Below are positions 31,173-40,206 of a stretch of 46,530 bases of DNA, in pieces. Both the position numbers and the translations under genes were made by a program. Within the stretch, counting starts at the first letter, position 1. The number at the start of each line of letters is the position of its first letter. Below the pieces are notes generated by a model that made no database searches, was not told the origin of the DNA, and saw only the letters and a list, made by a program, of their open reading frames with translations. Source of the DNA: Candidatus Rokuibacteriota bacterium (lineage in GTDB: Bacteria > Methylomirabilota > Methylomirabilia > Rokubacteriales > CSP1-6); assembly GCA_003221635.1 (NCBI GenBank), contig QHSR01000226.1, positions 1 to 46,530 on the forward strand. Reading direction: 5' to 3'.

Positions 31173-32873
31173 GTGACGCACCTGGAGCGGGCCCGGTCCT
31201 GGCGGCCGGGCCCGCGCCTTGTCAGCCTGCTCGTCGGTGGGGGCGCCGCGGTCCTTGTCCTCTATCCGATCGCGTACCTCATCCAGGCCTCGCTGAGCGT
31301 CGGGGATCCGCAAGCGCGCCCGCCGGAGGCCTATGGGCTCTCGAACTACACGGACCTCGGCCGCTACGCCCACATCTTCGGCAACACGCTGCTCGTCGCC
31401 GCGATGGCGACGGTGCTGGCCGTCGTCTTCGGGTTCACTATGGGGTGGATCCTCTCGCGCGCGAACGTCCCCGGTCGTGCGGTGTTCGAGCAGCTCATGG
31501 CCCTGCCGTACTACGTGACGCCGCTGATGGGCGCGCTCGCCTGGGCGCTCATCGGCTCGCCGACGAGCGGGTTCGTCAATCAGGTCTGGCGGGCGCTCGG
31601 GGGAGACGGCCACCTCATCGACATCAACACGCCGTGGGGGATCGCCTGGGTGATGGCCCTCTTCGAGGGCGCGGTCGCCTTCGTGATGATCGGGGCGGTG
31701 ATGAAATCGATGGACCCCGCGCTGGAGGAAGCCTCCCAGGTCCTCGGCGCCAGCCGTCTGCGGACGATGCTGCGCATCACCCTGCCGCTGGTCCTGCCCG
31801 GGGTGCTGGGGGCGGCCATCTTCGTCTTCGCCGAGATGCTGGGCTCGTTTTCGGCCGCGCTGGTCCTCGGTCTGCCCAACCGCTTCTACGTCGTGACCAC
31901 GGCCATGTACCAGCTCGTCTCGCAGTACCCGCCGCGCTTCCCGACGGCGGCGGCCATGGGCGTGTCGCTGTTCGCCGTGATGTTCGCGATGGTGTGGATC
32001 TACCGCCGCATCGTGAGCGGCGGCAGCTACGCCACCATCACCGGCAAGGCGTTCCGGCCTCGCGTCATGGACGTCGGGCGACTGCGCTGGCCGTTCCTCG
32101 GCCTCTGCCTGGGCTATCTGGGCGTCGCGGTGATCCTGCCCGTGCTGACGATCGTGTACGCCTCGTTCCAGCGCCTGACCACCGCGTTTCCCCGGCGCGA
32201 CAACTTCACGCTCGCCAACTACGCGACCGCGCTGTCGCTCGACGCCGTGCGCTCGGCGCTCTGGAACAGCCTGCTCCTCGGTCTGGCCACCGCCAGCGTT
32301 GGCGTCGTCCTGATGGGATTCCTCTCCTGGCTGATCTACCGCTCGCGCCTGCCTGGCGCCGGCCTCATCGAGTACCTCCTGATGTTTCCTCAGGCGGTCC
32401 CGCGCCTCGTCTTCGCCTTCGGGATGCTGTGGGCGTGGCTGGTCTTCCCGATCCCGATCTACGGCACGCTGTGGCTCCTGCTGATCGCGTACCTCACGGT
32501 GTTCCTGCCGCTGGGGCTCCGGACGATCTCCGGCGTCATCCTCCAGATCGACCGCGCGCTCGAGGAGTCCGCCCAGATGTGCGGGGCGACGTGGGGCTAC
32601 CGCCTGCGCACGGTCACCATGCCGCTGCTCAAGCCCGGCCTGGTCGCGGCGTGGCTCCTGCTCTTCATCGCCAGCGTCCGCGAGCTCGGCGCGTCGATCT
32701 TGCTGATGGGGCCCAAGTCCAAGGTCATCACCCCGGCCATCGTCGAGTCGTGGTTCTCGACCAGCTCGGAGCTCACGGCGGCCCTGGCGCTCTTGCAGAC
32801 GCTGGCGGTGGCCGCGGCCCTGGCGATCATGTTCGCGGTGGCTCGCCGCGCCGTCCAGGCCGGAGGCGAGTGA
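31173..32873 (+). CDS. Fused two-domain ABC importer permease (FbpB/AfuB type)
   Basis: 566 residues from GTG 31173, 7 nt after the binding protein. About twelve hydrophobic segments form two homologous halves. Each has an EAA loop for the ATPase: half one [21 protein letters not shown], split here as [14 protein letters not shown]; half two [19 protein letters not shown]. Such fused permeases replace the usual pair of separate subunits. Substrate as for the binding protein. The stop (TGA 32871) is 2 nt before the ATPase GTG, so translation is tightly linked. Confidence 0.93.
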   Translation: MTHLERARSWRPGPRLVSLLVGGGAAVLVLYPIAYLIQASLSVGDPQARPPEAYGLSNYTDLGRYAHIFGNTLLVAAMATVLAVVFGFTMGWILSRANVPGRAVFEQLMALPYYVTPLMGALAWALIGSPTSGFVNQVWRALGGDGHLIDINTPWGIAWVMALFEGAVAFVMIGAVMKSMDPALEEASQVLGASRLRTMLRITLPLVLPGVLGAAIFVFAEMLGSFSAALVLGLPNRFYVVTTAMYQLVSQYPPRFPTAAAMGVSLFAVMFAMVWIYRRIVSGGSYATITGKAFRPRVMDVGRLRWPFLGLCLGYLGVAVILPVLTIVYASFQRLTTAFPRRDNFTLANYATALSLDAVRSALWNSLLLGLATASVGVVLMGFLSWLIYRSRLPGAGLIEYLLMFPQAVPRLVFAFGMLWAWLVFPIPIYGTLWLLLIAYLTVFLPLGLRTISGVILQIDRALEESAQMCGATWGYRLRTVTMPLLKPGLVAAWLLLFIASVRELGASILLMGPKSKVITPAIVESWFSTSSELTAALALLQTLAVAAALAIMFAVARRAVQAGGE

Positions 32874-32875
32874 GC

Positions 32876-33970
32876 GTGAGCCAGGCGGCGATCGAGGTGC
32901 GCGACCTGGTCGTGCGCTATGGCGCGGTCGTCGCGGTCGGCGGCGTGACGTTCAGCGTCGGCGCGGGCGAGCACCTCACATTGCTTGGCCCCTCGGGGTG
33001 CGGCAAGACGACCACACTCCGGGCGATCGCCGGGCTGGAGCGGCCGACGTCGGGCGAGATCCGGATCGGCGGCAGCGCGGTCTTCTCGTCCTCGCCGCGC
33101 GTGAACGTCCCGGCCGAGCGTCGCGGGCTGTCGATGGTCTTTCAGTCGTACGCAATCTGGCCCCACATGAGCGTGTTCGACAACGTGGCGTACGGCCTCC
33201 GCGTGCGCAAGCGGCCGGAGGCCGAGGTGACCACGCGCGTGCGCGAGGCCCTCGACCTGGTCCAGCTCGGCGCCCTCGGCACGCGCAGCGCCTCCAAGCT
33301 CTCCGGCGGCCAGCAGCAGCGGGTGGCCCTGGCGCGGGCGTTCGTGTTCTCGCCCTCCGTGCTCCTCTTCGACGAGCCGCTGTCGAATCTCGACGCCAAG
33401 CTGCGCGCCGAGATGCGGGTCGAGCTGAAGGAGCTCCAGCGCCGTCTCGACATCACCTCGGTGTACGTCACGCACGATCTCGAGGAGGCGCTGGCCATCT
33501 CCGACCGGATCGTGGTGATGCGCGACGGCGTCATCGAGCAGGTGGGCACCCCGGCCGAGATCTATGACCGGCCGCGCAACACGTTCGTCGCCGACTTCGT
33601 GGGGTCGGCCAACCTGATCCGGGGCCGGCGCCGCCCCGACCTCGAGAGCGACGGGAAGGTCGTCCTGGAGACGGAGGGAGGCGCGGTCGTCCACGGCAGC
33701 TCGCTCGGCCGTCTCGAGGTGGGGACCGAGGTGCTCATGGCCGTTCGCACCGTCCACCTCCGCCTCGATCGGGCGCGCCCGCTGGCATCCGTCAACGTAT
33801 GGCCCGCCAGGATCCGGCAGCGCGTCTTCCAGGGCGACTTCACTCAATACCACCTGGACTGGGATGGCCGGCGGCTCATCGTGCGCTCGGCCGCGTCGGA
33901 GGCGATGGCCGAGGGCGACGAGGTCTTCCTCAGCGCCGAGCCACGCCATTTCGTGCTGCTCGAGGAGTGA
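32876..33970 (+). CDS. ABC importer ATPase (FbpC/PotA type)
   Basis: 364 residues from GTG 32876. Walker [16 protein letters not shown]-loop [11 protein letters not shown], signature [15 protein letters not shown], Walker [13 protein letters not shown]-loop [11 protein letters not shown]. After about residue 240 a C-terminal TOBE-type regulatory domain ([27 protein letters not shown]) is present, as in spermidine, iron and phosphonate importers. It energises the fused permease upstream. Complete, and the last gene of the operon. Confidence 0.95.
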   Translation: MSQAAIEVRDLVVRYGAVVAVGGVTFSVGAGEHLTLLGPSGCGKTTTLRAIAGLERPTSGEIRIGGSAVFSSSPRVNVPAERRGLSMVFQSYAIWPHMSVFDNVAYGLRVRKRPEAEVTTRVREALDLVQLGALGTRSASKLSGGQQQRVALARAFVFSPSVLLFDEPLSNLDAKLRAEMRVELKELQRRLDITSVYVTHDLEEALAISDRIVVMRDGVIEQVGTPAEIYDRPRNTFVADFVGSANLIRGRRRPDLESDGKVVLETEGGAVVHGSSLGRLEVGTEVLMAVRTVHLRLDRARPLASVNVWPARIRQRVFQGDFTQYHLDWDGRRLIVRSAASEAMAEGDEVFLSAEPRHFVLLEE

Positions 33971-33993
33971 GCGCGGCGGAGCGACGCGTCCAG

Positions 33994-34021
33994 GATATAC
34001 AGCGAGCGGTGGTGATATACT
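33994..34021 (+). promoter_or_regulatory. Promoter with direct repeat upstream of the VapB-VapC fusion
   Basis: GATATAC occurs at 33994-34000 and 34014-34020, 20 bp apart (two helical turns). The second copy forms a TATACT -10 box (34016-34021). A start 7 nt downstream would be at about 34028, directly before the ATG at 34029, so the message would be leaderless. The paired repeat may be the autoregulatory operator. Confidence 0.5.
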
Positions 34022-34028
34022 TTCGGCC

Positions 34029-34559
34029 ATGGCCAAGCGCCTGGTGGACATCGACGAGAAAGCCCTCGCGGCCGCAAGAGCCGAGCTCGGCACGAAGACG
34101 CTGAAGGACACCGTCAACGAGGCCCTCCGCCGTGCCGCGCCGACGCGGAACCGCCGCGTCGCCCGGGCGCTCGATACGCTGGCGAAGGCGAGGTTTCGGG
34201 CGGTGCGCGCGGCGCTCGAGCCCCTCGCGGCCAGCGGCCAGGTCGCTCGGGCAGGCATCGCGGACCTCGAAGTCGGTTTCTCGGCCCGAAACCTCGGCGA
34301 ATGGACTCGCCTGGTGGCGGCGCTCGCCGCCTTCCCCCTGATCGAGACGGACGCCGTGCACGTACGGCGGGCTCGCCAGGTGCAGCGCCTGCTTGCCTCC
34401 CGCGGCCTTCGTGGGCGGAAGGTTCCGGACCTGTTGATCGCGGCGGCGGCAGAGGAAAGCGGCCTTGCCGTCCTTCACTACGACGCGGATTTCGATCTGA
34501 TCACTCGGGTCACGGGCCAGCCCTGCGAGTGGGTGGTGCCGGCAGGCTCCATCGACTGA
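34029..34559 (+). CDS. In-frame VapB antitoxin - VapC toxin (PIN) fusion, missing the join region
   Basis: 176 residues. Residues 1-50, MAKRLVDIDEKALAAARAELGTK to KDTVNEALRRAA, are a VapB antitoxin of the kind that precedes PIN toxins. ALDTLAKA then passes straight into RFRAVRAALEPLAASGQV, which belongs inside a VapC PIN domain. The PIN part retains IADLEVGFSARN (Glu), VPDLLIAAAAEE (Asp) and LHYDADFDLI (Asp), but the VapC start with its first catalytic aspartate (usually VDTSAW-like) and the VapB tail are absent. A deletion of roughly 60-90 nt that kept frame explains it. The ribonuclease should be dead or weak, and the fusion might still bind DNA. Preceded by a leaderless-type promoter. Confidence 0.75.
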   Translation: MAKRLVDIDEKALAAARAELGTKTLKDTVNEALRRAAPTRNRRVARALDTLAKARFRAVRAALEPLAASGQVARAGIADLEVGFSARNLGEWTRLVAALAAFPLIETDAVHVRRARQVQRLLASRGLRGRKVPDLLIAAAAEESGLAVLHYDADFDLITRVTGQPCEWVVPAGSID

Positions 34560-34601
34560 CAGGTCCGCCCGGGCGCGCTCCCCCCGGCCTTCCCTTACTC
34601 T

Positions 34602-36884
34602 CTACTCGAGCGCGGTTGGCTCTCGGCGCGCGTCTCGAATCGCGCGCCAGACGCGTTCGGAGGTCGCCGGCATCTCGATGTGCTCGACGCCCAGCTCGGC
34701 CAGCGCATCGACGATCGCGTTCACCACGGCGCCGAGCGCCGGGGTCGTCCCGCCCTCGCCGCCGCCGCGCAAGCCGAGCGGATGCGACGTCGAGGGCACC
34801 TCGCTGATTTCCGTCGTGAACGCGGGAAGCGCGTCGGCGCGGGGTAGCGCGTAATCCATCAGCGTCGACGACAGCAGCTGGCCGGTCTCGGCGTCGTACG
34901 CGCAGGACTCCCACAGCGCCTGCCCCACGCCCTGCGCGATGCCGCCGTGAGTCTGGCCGTGCAGGATCATCGGATTCACGGCGCGGCCGCAGTCGTCCAC
35001 GGTGGTGTAGCGCGCGAGCTCGACCACGCCGGTCTCGGGGTCGACCTCGACCTCACACACCGCACAGCCGTAGGGAAAGGACGGCACCGGCATGGTTTCG
35101 TCGCTCGTCGCGGCCAGCGGCCCTCGGCAATCCTCGGGCGCGTCGGCGCGCTGCGCGGCGGCCGCCACCTCGAACAGGTCGACCGAGCGGTCGGTGCCTC
35201 TCACGGCGAACCGCCGCGCGGCGAATTCGATGTCGGCCGCCGCGGCCTCCAGCACCCACGCGGCGATCCGCCGGCCCTTCTCCACGATCTGGTCCGACGC
35301 CTTGGCCATGACCACCGCGGCGAGCCGCAGCGCGCGCGCGGAGTGCGCCCCGCCCCCGACGACGGTGACGTCGGTATCACCGGTGATCAGCCGCACCTCG
35401 GACAGCTCCACGCCGAACCACTCGACCAGGAGCTGCGCAAAGCTCGTCGCGTGGCCCTGACCGGACGAGAGCGTGCCCAGCACCAGGTCGATCCGCCCTT
35501 CCGGGTGCACCGTGACCTGCGCGCGCTCGCGCGGGTCTCCGGTGTTGAGCTCGAGATAGTTCGCCACGCCGATCCCGCGATAGCGTCCGCGCCGGCGCGC
35601 CTCGGCGCGGCGGGCCTCGAACCCGGCCCAGTCCGCGAGGGCCACCGCCCGGTCCAGCGCGGCCAGATAGTCGCCGCTGTCGTAGACGATGCCGACGCCG
35701 TTGCGGTACGGCATCGCGCTCGCGGGCACGAGGTTCTTCCGTCGGAGCTCGACGCGATCGAAGCCGTGACGGCGCGCGGCGAGATCGATCAGCCGCTCCA
35801 TCACGAACATGACCTCCGGGCGTCCCGCACTGCGGTACGGCGTGGTCGGCGACGTGTTCGTGAGGACGGCGCGCCCATGCAGCGCCACGGCCGGAATGCG
35901 ATAGACGGTGGTCGCGATCGCCATGCCCTTGTTGAGCGGATGGAACGATACGACGTGAGCGCCGACGTTGCTGGTATTGACGGCGCGAAAGCCGAGAAAC
36001 GTGCCGTCGGCGTCGAGCGCCAGCTCGGCGTGCGACGCGAGGTCGCGGCCCTGGTAGTCGGCCAGGAACGCTTCCCGCCTCTCGCCGGTCCATTTCACCG
36101 GCCGGTCGAGGCGCCGTGCCGCCCAGCCGACCAGCGCGAACTCGGGATAGCAGCTGTTCCGAGTCCCGAAATTGCCGCCCACGTCGCGCGCCACCACGCG
36201 CACCGCGCTCTCCGGGACGCCGAGGGCGCCGGCCACCCCGGTCCGCGTCCGTCCGAGGCCCCCCGCGCCGGCGTGGATCGTGTAGCGACCACTGGCCGGG
36301 TCCCAGACGCCGATCGCCGCGCGCGGCTCCAGCGTGACGCCGGTAACGCGATGCACCCACGTCTCGAACCGCACCACGTGGGCGGCGCGTGAAAATGCGC
36401 GGTCCACGGCGGCGGCATCGCCGACCGCCGAATCCACGCACACGTTCGACGCGGCTCCGTCGTAGAAGATCGGCGCGTCGGCGCCGGCGGCGCTCCGGCT
36501 GGCCGTCACCGCGGGCAGCGTCGTCCACTCCACGACGACGCGCTCGGCGCCGTCACGCGCCACCGCGGGCGTCTCGGCGACGACCATGGCCACGATTCCG
36601 CCGACGAAACGCACGCGGTTGGCCGGCATCGGCGGATGCGGGGCGATGAAGGTCACGTTGCGACTCCCGAACATCTCCTCGTGGGGATTCCCCGGCATCT
36701 CGATGCGTCCGATGCGCGCGTGAGCGTGCGGCGACCGCACGAAGCATGCATACGCCTGGCCGAGCAGGTTGACGTCGTCGCTGTAGCAACCCCCACCGAC
36801 GAGCAGGCGCGCGTCTTCCTTGCGCAAGACCGGCTTACCGAATCCTTCACGCGCCGAGCGAGTGCGCGAGCTCAAGAATGACAT
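34602..36884 (-). CDS. Molybdenum hydroxylase large subunit (xanthine dehydrogenase family), second locus
   Basis: 760 residues from ATG 36884. N-terminal FGKPVLRKEDARLLVGGG and SPHAHARIGRI are the family start. Cofactor motifs: VGGNFGTRNSCYPEFALV, YRSAGRPEVMFVMERLI, LSSGQGHATSFAQ, and GGGEGGTTPALGAVVNA with the catalytic Glu. It is not the CoxL of the first locus and shares only motif-level likeness with it. Between HARIGRIE and ANRVRFVGG only about 25 residues are present; the first-locus paralogue has about 50. The usual ...ALPGV.AVLT... strand-helix seems to be gone without frame loss. No small or FAD subunit is adjacent, so partners must lie elsewhere. Confidence 0.88.
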   Translation of the reverse strand: MSFLSSRTRSAREGFGKPVLRKEDARLLVGGGCYSDDVNLLGQAYACFVRSPHAHARIGRIEMPGNPHEEMFGSRNVTFIAPHPPMPANRVRFVGGIVAMVVAETPAVARDGAERVVVEWTTLPAVTASRSAAGADAPIFYDGAASNVCVDSAVGDAAAVDRAFSRAAHVVRFETWVHRVTGVTLEPRAAIGVWDPASGRYTIHAGAGGLGRTRTGVAGALGVPESAVRVVARDVGGNFGTRNSCYPEFALVGWAARRLDRPVKWTGERREAFLADYQGRDLASHAELALDADGTFLGFRAVNTSNVGAHVVSFHPLNKGMAIATTVYRIPAVALHGRAVLTNTSPTTPYRSAGRPEVMFVMERLIDLAARRHGFDRVELRRKNLVPASAMPYRNGVGIVYDSGDYLAALDRAVALADWAGFEARRAEARRRGRYRGIGVANYLELNTGDPRERAQVTVHPEGRIDLVLGTLSSGQGHATSFAQLLVEWFGVELSEVRLITGDTDVTVVGGGAHSARALRLAAVVMAKASDQIVEKGRRIAAWVLEAAAADIEFAARRFAVRGTDRSVDLFEVAAAAQRADAPEDCRGPLAATSDETMPVPSFPYGCAVCEVEVDPETGVVELARYTTVDDCGRAVNPMILHGQTHGGIAQGVGQALWESCAYDAETGQLLSSTLMDYALPRADALPAFTTEISEVPSTSHPLGLRGGGEGGTTPALGAVVNAIVDALAELGVEHIEMPATSERVWRAIRDARREPTALE

Positions 36885-36891
36885 GGCGGTC

Positions 36892-37154
36892 TCACGGCAG
36901 CTCGATCGTGAACACCTCGTAGGGACGAACCGATGATAAGGAGATGGGGGACGACGCCGCCGGAGATAAGTTGAAGGCGGGGAGCGTCAGGATGCCCCCG
37001 CTCACGCTCTCACCCGATTCGGTCAGCGAGCTCCAGTCGATCTGGAACTGAGCGCGAGGCGACAGCGCAGACTCACCCGCAGCACCAGCTCGATTCTGGC
37101 CGAATGGGCCTCGATGCCGCCCGGGCTCACCTCCGACCCGTCCAGACGTGACGG
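36892..37154 (-). pseudogene. Remnant of an unidentified gene between the Rieske oxygenase and hydroxylase genes
   Basis: Two frames look protein-like. IEAHSARIELVLRVS reads in one, and AQFQIDWSSLTESGESVSGG then RPYEVFTIELP and stop TGA 36894-36892 in another. No convincing start is seen, and the two stretches would have to join by a frameshift near 37060-37080. The stop is 7 nt before the hydroxylase ATG. I do not recognise the family. It may be the tail of a real gene that lost its beginning, or chance. Confidence 0.35.
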
Positions 37155-37156
37155 AT

Positions 37157-38443
37157 CTAGACCGTCTGTAAGATCTCGGCCGTTGCCATCTCGGGAGTCA
37201 GGACTTCCCGCCAATCAGCGTCGCGTGGCAGCACGCCTTCAGAGGCCCGGAGCGTGTAGTAGCTCGGCTTGATGCCACGCGGCGTGCCGCCCTCCTGGAC
37301 CGTCTTGATGGCCCCGAGGAGCAGGCGGCGGGCCTGGATGATGGCCTTGTCGGCCGGCCCGAGATGCTCCTTGCTGCGATCGACGACGCGCCCCATGCTT
37401 TCCTGGATACCCCGATCCTGGGTGTTGATCCCGTCGATCCCGGTGAACGTCTCCGTCTTCTGCACCCGCCGATCCAGGAGGTAGTTGTTCCCTCGATTGG
37501 CCCTTGAACGGAACGTCGTCTGGTCCACGTGGTCCGGGCCGTTCCCCGAGCGACGCTCGGCGCGATCATCATCGTTGAGCGGCTCCTCGGTCGTGCTGTG
37601 GTGCCAGTTGTAGACCATCGTGGTCCCGTCATCCATCGGCACCCAGATGTGGCCGGCCACCGCCGGAAAGCCCGTGCTCGTCTGGTACGGACGGATCTGA
37701 TGGAACGGCATGACGAAGTGGTAGGTGCGGATGTGCATGTCGGCCTTGTCGAGAGGCCGGATGCCGGCGTACTGGTAGCCCCAGTCCGTCAGGTCGACGA
37801 CGAGCGCCGGCGCTTTCCCGCGAACGAACGGGTTCGCCGGGCTGATACCCGAGCGCTTGGAGTTGGTCGTGATGAGCCGGTGCAGGATAGGGGCATGCGA
37901 GGTGTCGATGCCGCCTTCCAGCGCCTGTAGCCAGTTGCACTCCTCGATCACCTTCGACACATGCCGGTGTGTCGCCGGCGACTGCGTCCAGGCGAACTTG
38001 GGGTGAGGCGGCTCGAGCTCCGGCGGCCCCATGTAGGCCCAGATGAGGCCGCCCAGCTCGACCGTGGGATACGACGGCTGGCGGATCTTGTTCTTGAAGG
38101 TGAGCTCCTCCGGCTCGTTCATCATGTCCACGCAACGGCCGCTGACGTCGAACTTCCAGCCGTGATAGACGCACCGCAGCCCACACTCCTCGTTGCGGCC
38201 GAAGAACAGCGAGGCGCGTCGATGCGGGCAGAGCTCGTCGAGGAGGCCGACGCGACCCTCGGTGTCGCGAAAGGCCACCAGGTCTTCACTCAGGAGCCTG
38301 ACCCGTACGGGCGGACAGTCGGGTTCCGGCAACTCCGACGCGAGCAGCGCCGGGATCCAGTACCGGCGCAGGGTGCTTCCCATCGGCGTGCCGGCGCCAA
38401 TGCGCGTGATGAGTTCGTTGTCCTCGTGTGTGAGCATGGTCAC
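37157..38443 (-). CDS. Rieske non-heme iron ring-hydroxylating oxygenase, alpha subunit (phthalate 4,5-dioxygenase-like)
   Basis: 428 residues. The N-terminal Rieske [2Fe-2S] domain has CPHRRASLFFGRNEECGLRC split as CPHR and CVYHGWKFD, giving the Cys/His ligand set. The catalytic mononuclear iron site lies in LEGGIDTSHAPILHRL (bridging Asp and two His). TYHFVMPFHQI and WVPMDDGTTMVYNWHH are usual for the phthalate-dioxygenase group, which forms homo-oligomers. It hydroxylates or demethylates an aromatic substrate and needs a reductase that is not adjacent. Complete, with a perfect TATAAT box 50 nt upstream. Confidence 0.93.
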   Translation of the reverse strand: MTMLTHEDNELITRIGAGTPMGSTLRRYWIPALLASELPEPDCPPVRVRLLSEDLVAFRDTEGRVGLLDELCPHRRASLFFGRNEECGLRCVYHGWKFDVSGRCVDMMNEPEELTFKNKIRQPSYPTVELGGLIWAYMGPPELEPPHPKFAWTQSPATHRHVSKVIEECNWLQALEGGIDTSHAPILHRLITTNSKRSGISPANPFVRGKAPALVVDLTDWGYQYAGIRPLDKADMHIRTYHFVMPFHQIRPYQTSTGFPAVAGHIWVPMDDGTTMVYNWHHSTTEEPLNDDDRAERRSGNGPDHVDQTTFRSRANRGNNYLLDRRVQKTETFTGIDGINTQDRGIQESMGRVVDRSKEHLGPADKAIIQARRLLLGAIKTVQEGGTPRGIKPSYYTLRASEGVLPRDADWREVLTPEMATAEILQTV

Positions 38444-38492
38444 CCTCCCCGCTGAACGCTTCGCTGCACGGCGCCCACCAGAGCTCCGGCCG

Positions 38493-38498
38493 ATTATA
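38493..38498 (-). promoter_or_regulatory. -10 box (TATAAT) of the Rieske oxygenase gene
   Basis: A perfect TATAAT on the minus strand, 50 nt upstream of the ATG at 38443, in DNA that is otherwise very GC-rich. The -35 region is not recognisable, so an activator is likely. Confidence 0.5.
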
Positions 38499-38558
38499 CT
38501 GCGGACGGTCGTGCCGCGGGGTAGCGCCGGCTGGACCGCCTCTGCGAATCCGGCCCTG

Positions 38559-38612
38559 GTGCGCGCCGCCGGCGTCGCGGGGCTGGGGCCCCGCCGGCGG
38601 GGGCGCGACTGT
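38559..38612 (+). repeat. Interspersed palindromic element, copy C
   Basis: GTGCGCGCCGCCGGC, GTCGCGGGGCTGGGGCCCCG, then CCGGCGGGGGCGCGACT. It has the same core hairpin as copy B, with GCCGGCGGG for GCCGGCCGA. It lies directly upstream of the hydrolase start at 38629. Confidence 0.8.
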
Positions 38613-38628
38613 GGACTATGATCAGGCC

Positions 38629-39540
38629 ATGACCAGGTCGTCGGGTATCCCGGTGTCGCTTGCGCGCCTGAGGACTCGCGATGGCGTCTGGCTCGACGGC
38701 CTCATCGCGGAGCCGAGGAGGGGCCGGCGCACGGCGCTCATCTGGGTGCACGGTCTCGGGTCGATGTTCTCCTCGGCGCAGCCGTTGATCCGTGAGCTGT
38801 CGACGCGGCTCAACGCCGCCGGCATCGGGTACTTCAAGTTCAACAACCGCGGCCACGATGTCGTCGCCGGCCGCGGCAGGCACCTGGCGGGCGCGGCCTT
38901 CGAGCGCTTCGGGCAGAGCGTCGAGGACATCCGCGCGATGGTCGCGTTCGCCCGCAAGCGCGGATACCGCCGCGTCATCCTGGCCGGGCACTCCACCGGC
39001 GCCAACAAAGTGCTCCACTACGCGGCTCGCGTCCGTGATCGAAGCGTCAGCGGACTCATCCTGCTCGGCCCGATCTCCGACGTGGCGGCCGAGGCGAAGC
39101 GAATCGGCGCGCGCGAGCTTCGACGCCGCGTGGCCGCCGCCGAGCGGATCGCCAGCCGCGATCCCCAAGGTCTGGTGCCGCGGGCCTGGGGCTTCTGGAG
39201 CGCCCGGCGCTACATCAGCCTCTACCGGCCCGGTGAACGCGAGGACGTCTTCCCGTACTATCGGCCGGGCGCCCGGTGGACGGCCTTCCGATCGGTGCGA
39301 CTGCCCATGGCCGCGCTCGTCGGGAGTCGAGACGAGTTTCTCGACCGCCGGCCGCAGGACCTGATCGACGCCTTTCGGCGGAACGCGTCGCGCGCCCCCT
39401 CGTTCACCGGTGCCGTCGTGCCCGGGGCGCGCCACGGCTTTCAGAACCGCGAGCGCGAGCTGGCGGATCTCATCGTCCGCTGGATCGGTGCTCGGCGAGG
39501 CGCAACGAGGATCGCGCGACCGCTGACCTCTCAACCTTGA
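38629..39540 (+). CDS. Alpha/beta-hydrolase (serine hydrolase, DUF1749-like)
   Basis: 303 residues from ATG 38629; a GTG at 38611 in frame would add six residues taken from repeat copy C. ALIWVHGLGSMFSSAQ is the oxyanion region, ILAGHSTGANKVLHYA the nucleophile elbow with Ser, GSRDEFLDRR the acid and PGARHGFQNRE the histidine. The GFRFxxFNNRGHD-like FKFNNRGHDVVAG is typical of hydrolases acting on small acyl groups or siderophore-like esters. Monocistronic. Confidence 0.85.
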   Translation: MTRSSGIPVSLARLRTRDGVWLDGLIAEPRRGRRTALIWVHGLGSMFSSAQPLIRELSTRLNAAGIGYFKFNNRGHDVVAGRGRHLAGAAFERFGQSVEDIRAMVAFARKRGYRRVILAGHSTGANKVLHYAARVRDRSVSGLILLGPISDVAAEAKRIGARELRRRVAAAERIASRDPQGLVPRAWGFWSARRYISLYRPGEREDVFPYYRPGARWTAFRSVRLPMAALVGSRDEFLDRRPQDLIDAFRRNASRAPSFTGAVVPGARHGFQNRERELADLIVRWIGARRGATRIARPLTSQP

Positions 39541-39591
39541 CCAGGCCAGCGGGCCGAAGAGATCTGACCAGGGCCGTCGCGGTCGTCGGGA

Positions 39592-40020
39592 TCAGACGGT
39601 CGTCGGCTGGAACTCCAGCGTGTTGCCGTCGGGGTCGTTACACAGCATCTGGACGCGCCCGCCCGGTTGGGTGTTCTCGACGTACGTGATCCCTTCGCGC
39701 TCCAGCGTGGTCTTCATCGCGTCGTAGTCGGCCACCTCGAAGCAGGTGTGACGGGCGCGCGGGCTGATCGGCGCGCCCGGCCCGGGCGGCACCAGCTCCG
39801 ACTGGATGATGTGGATCTGCGGAAAGATGCCCGGCGTGCCGAGCCAGTAACCGCCGGCCAAGAGCGCCGGGCGCGGCAGCACCTGGAATCCCAGCACGCG
39901 GCAGTAGAAATCCTTCGACCGCTCCGCGTCGGCCGTCACGATGCCTTCGTGCTGCACGCGGACCACGTGCGTCCCCGTCACCGGTCGAATTCGCTCCTGC
40001 GATGTCGTCCCGAGCGCCAT
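39592..40020 (-). CDS. VOC-family (glyoxalase-like) protein
   Basis: 142 residues from ATG 40020. VQHEGIVTADAERSKDFYCR begins the first beta-alpha-beta module with a metal His. RHTCFEVADYDAMKTTLE starts the second with another His, and DPDGNTLEFQP ends with the Glu ligand. It is a metal-dependent lyase, isomerase or dioxygenase of unknown substrate. The longer frame from 40092 is rejected because GGGAGG lies directly ahead of 40020. Confidence 0.87.
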   Translation of the reverse strand: MALGTTSQERIRPVTGTHVVRVQHEGIVTADAERSKDFYCRVLGFQVLPRPALLAGGYWLGTPGIFPQIHIIQSELVPPGPGAPISPRARHTCFEVADYDAMKTTLEREGITYVENTQPGGRVQMLCNDPDGNTLEFQPTTV

Positions 40021-40032
40021 GGGAGGCCTCCC
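40021..40032. promoter_or_regulatory. Palindrome over the ribosome site of the VOC gene
   Basis: GGGAGGCCTCCC is a perfect 12-nt palindrome. It touches the ATG and contains the Shine-Dalgarno GGGAGG. Its small size makes it either chance or a dimer-binding site. Confidence 0.3.
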
Positions 40033-40059
40033 GCGCGCCCCGACCGCGCGCTGGAAGGG

Positions 40060-40065
40060 ATTATA
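40060..40065 (-). promoter_or_regulatory. -10 box (TATAAT) of the VOC gene
   Basis: Perfect TATAAT on the minus strand, 40 nt upstream of the ATG at 40020, with no clear -35. Confidence 0.45.
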
Positions 40066-40206
40066 CGCGGGAGCAGCCCTGTCGCCGATCATCGATCGTG
40101 ACCACGGCTGGCTACAGGATCTTGCGGTGGGCGAGCCCCTGGCGCATCATCGGCGCGCGTGCGCCGCCCGCAAGGAGCAGGACGCAACGCAGAGAGAAGG
40201 CCCGCC

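Noticed and set aside
31445-33970. 841-aa frame spanning the permease and ATPase genes as a fusion
   Set aside because: Its first half is out of frame with the permease; the ATPase starts at GTG 32876.
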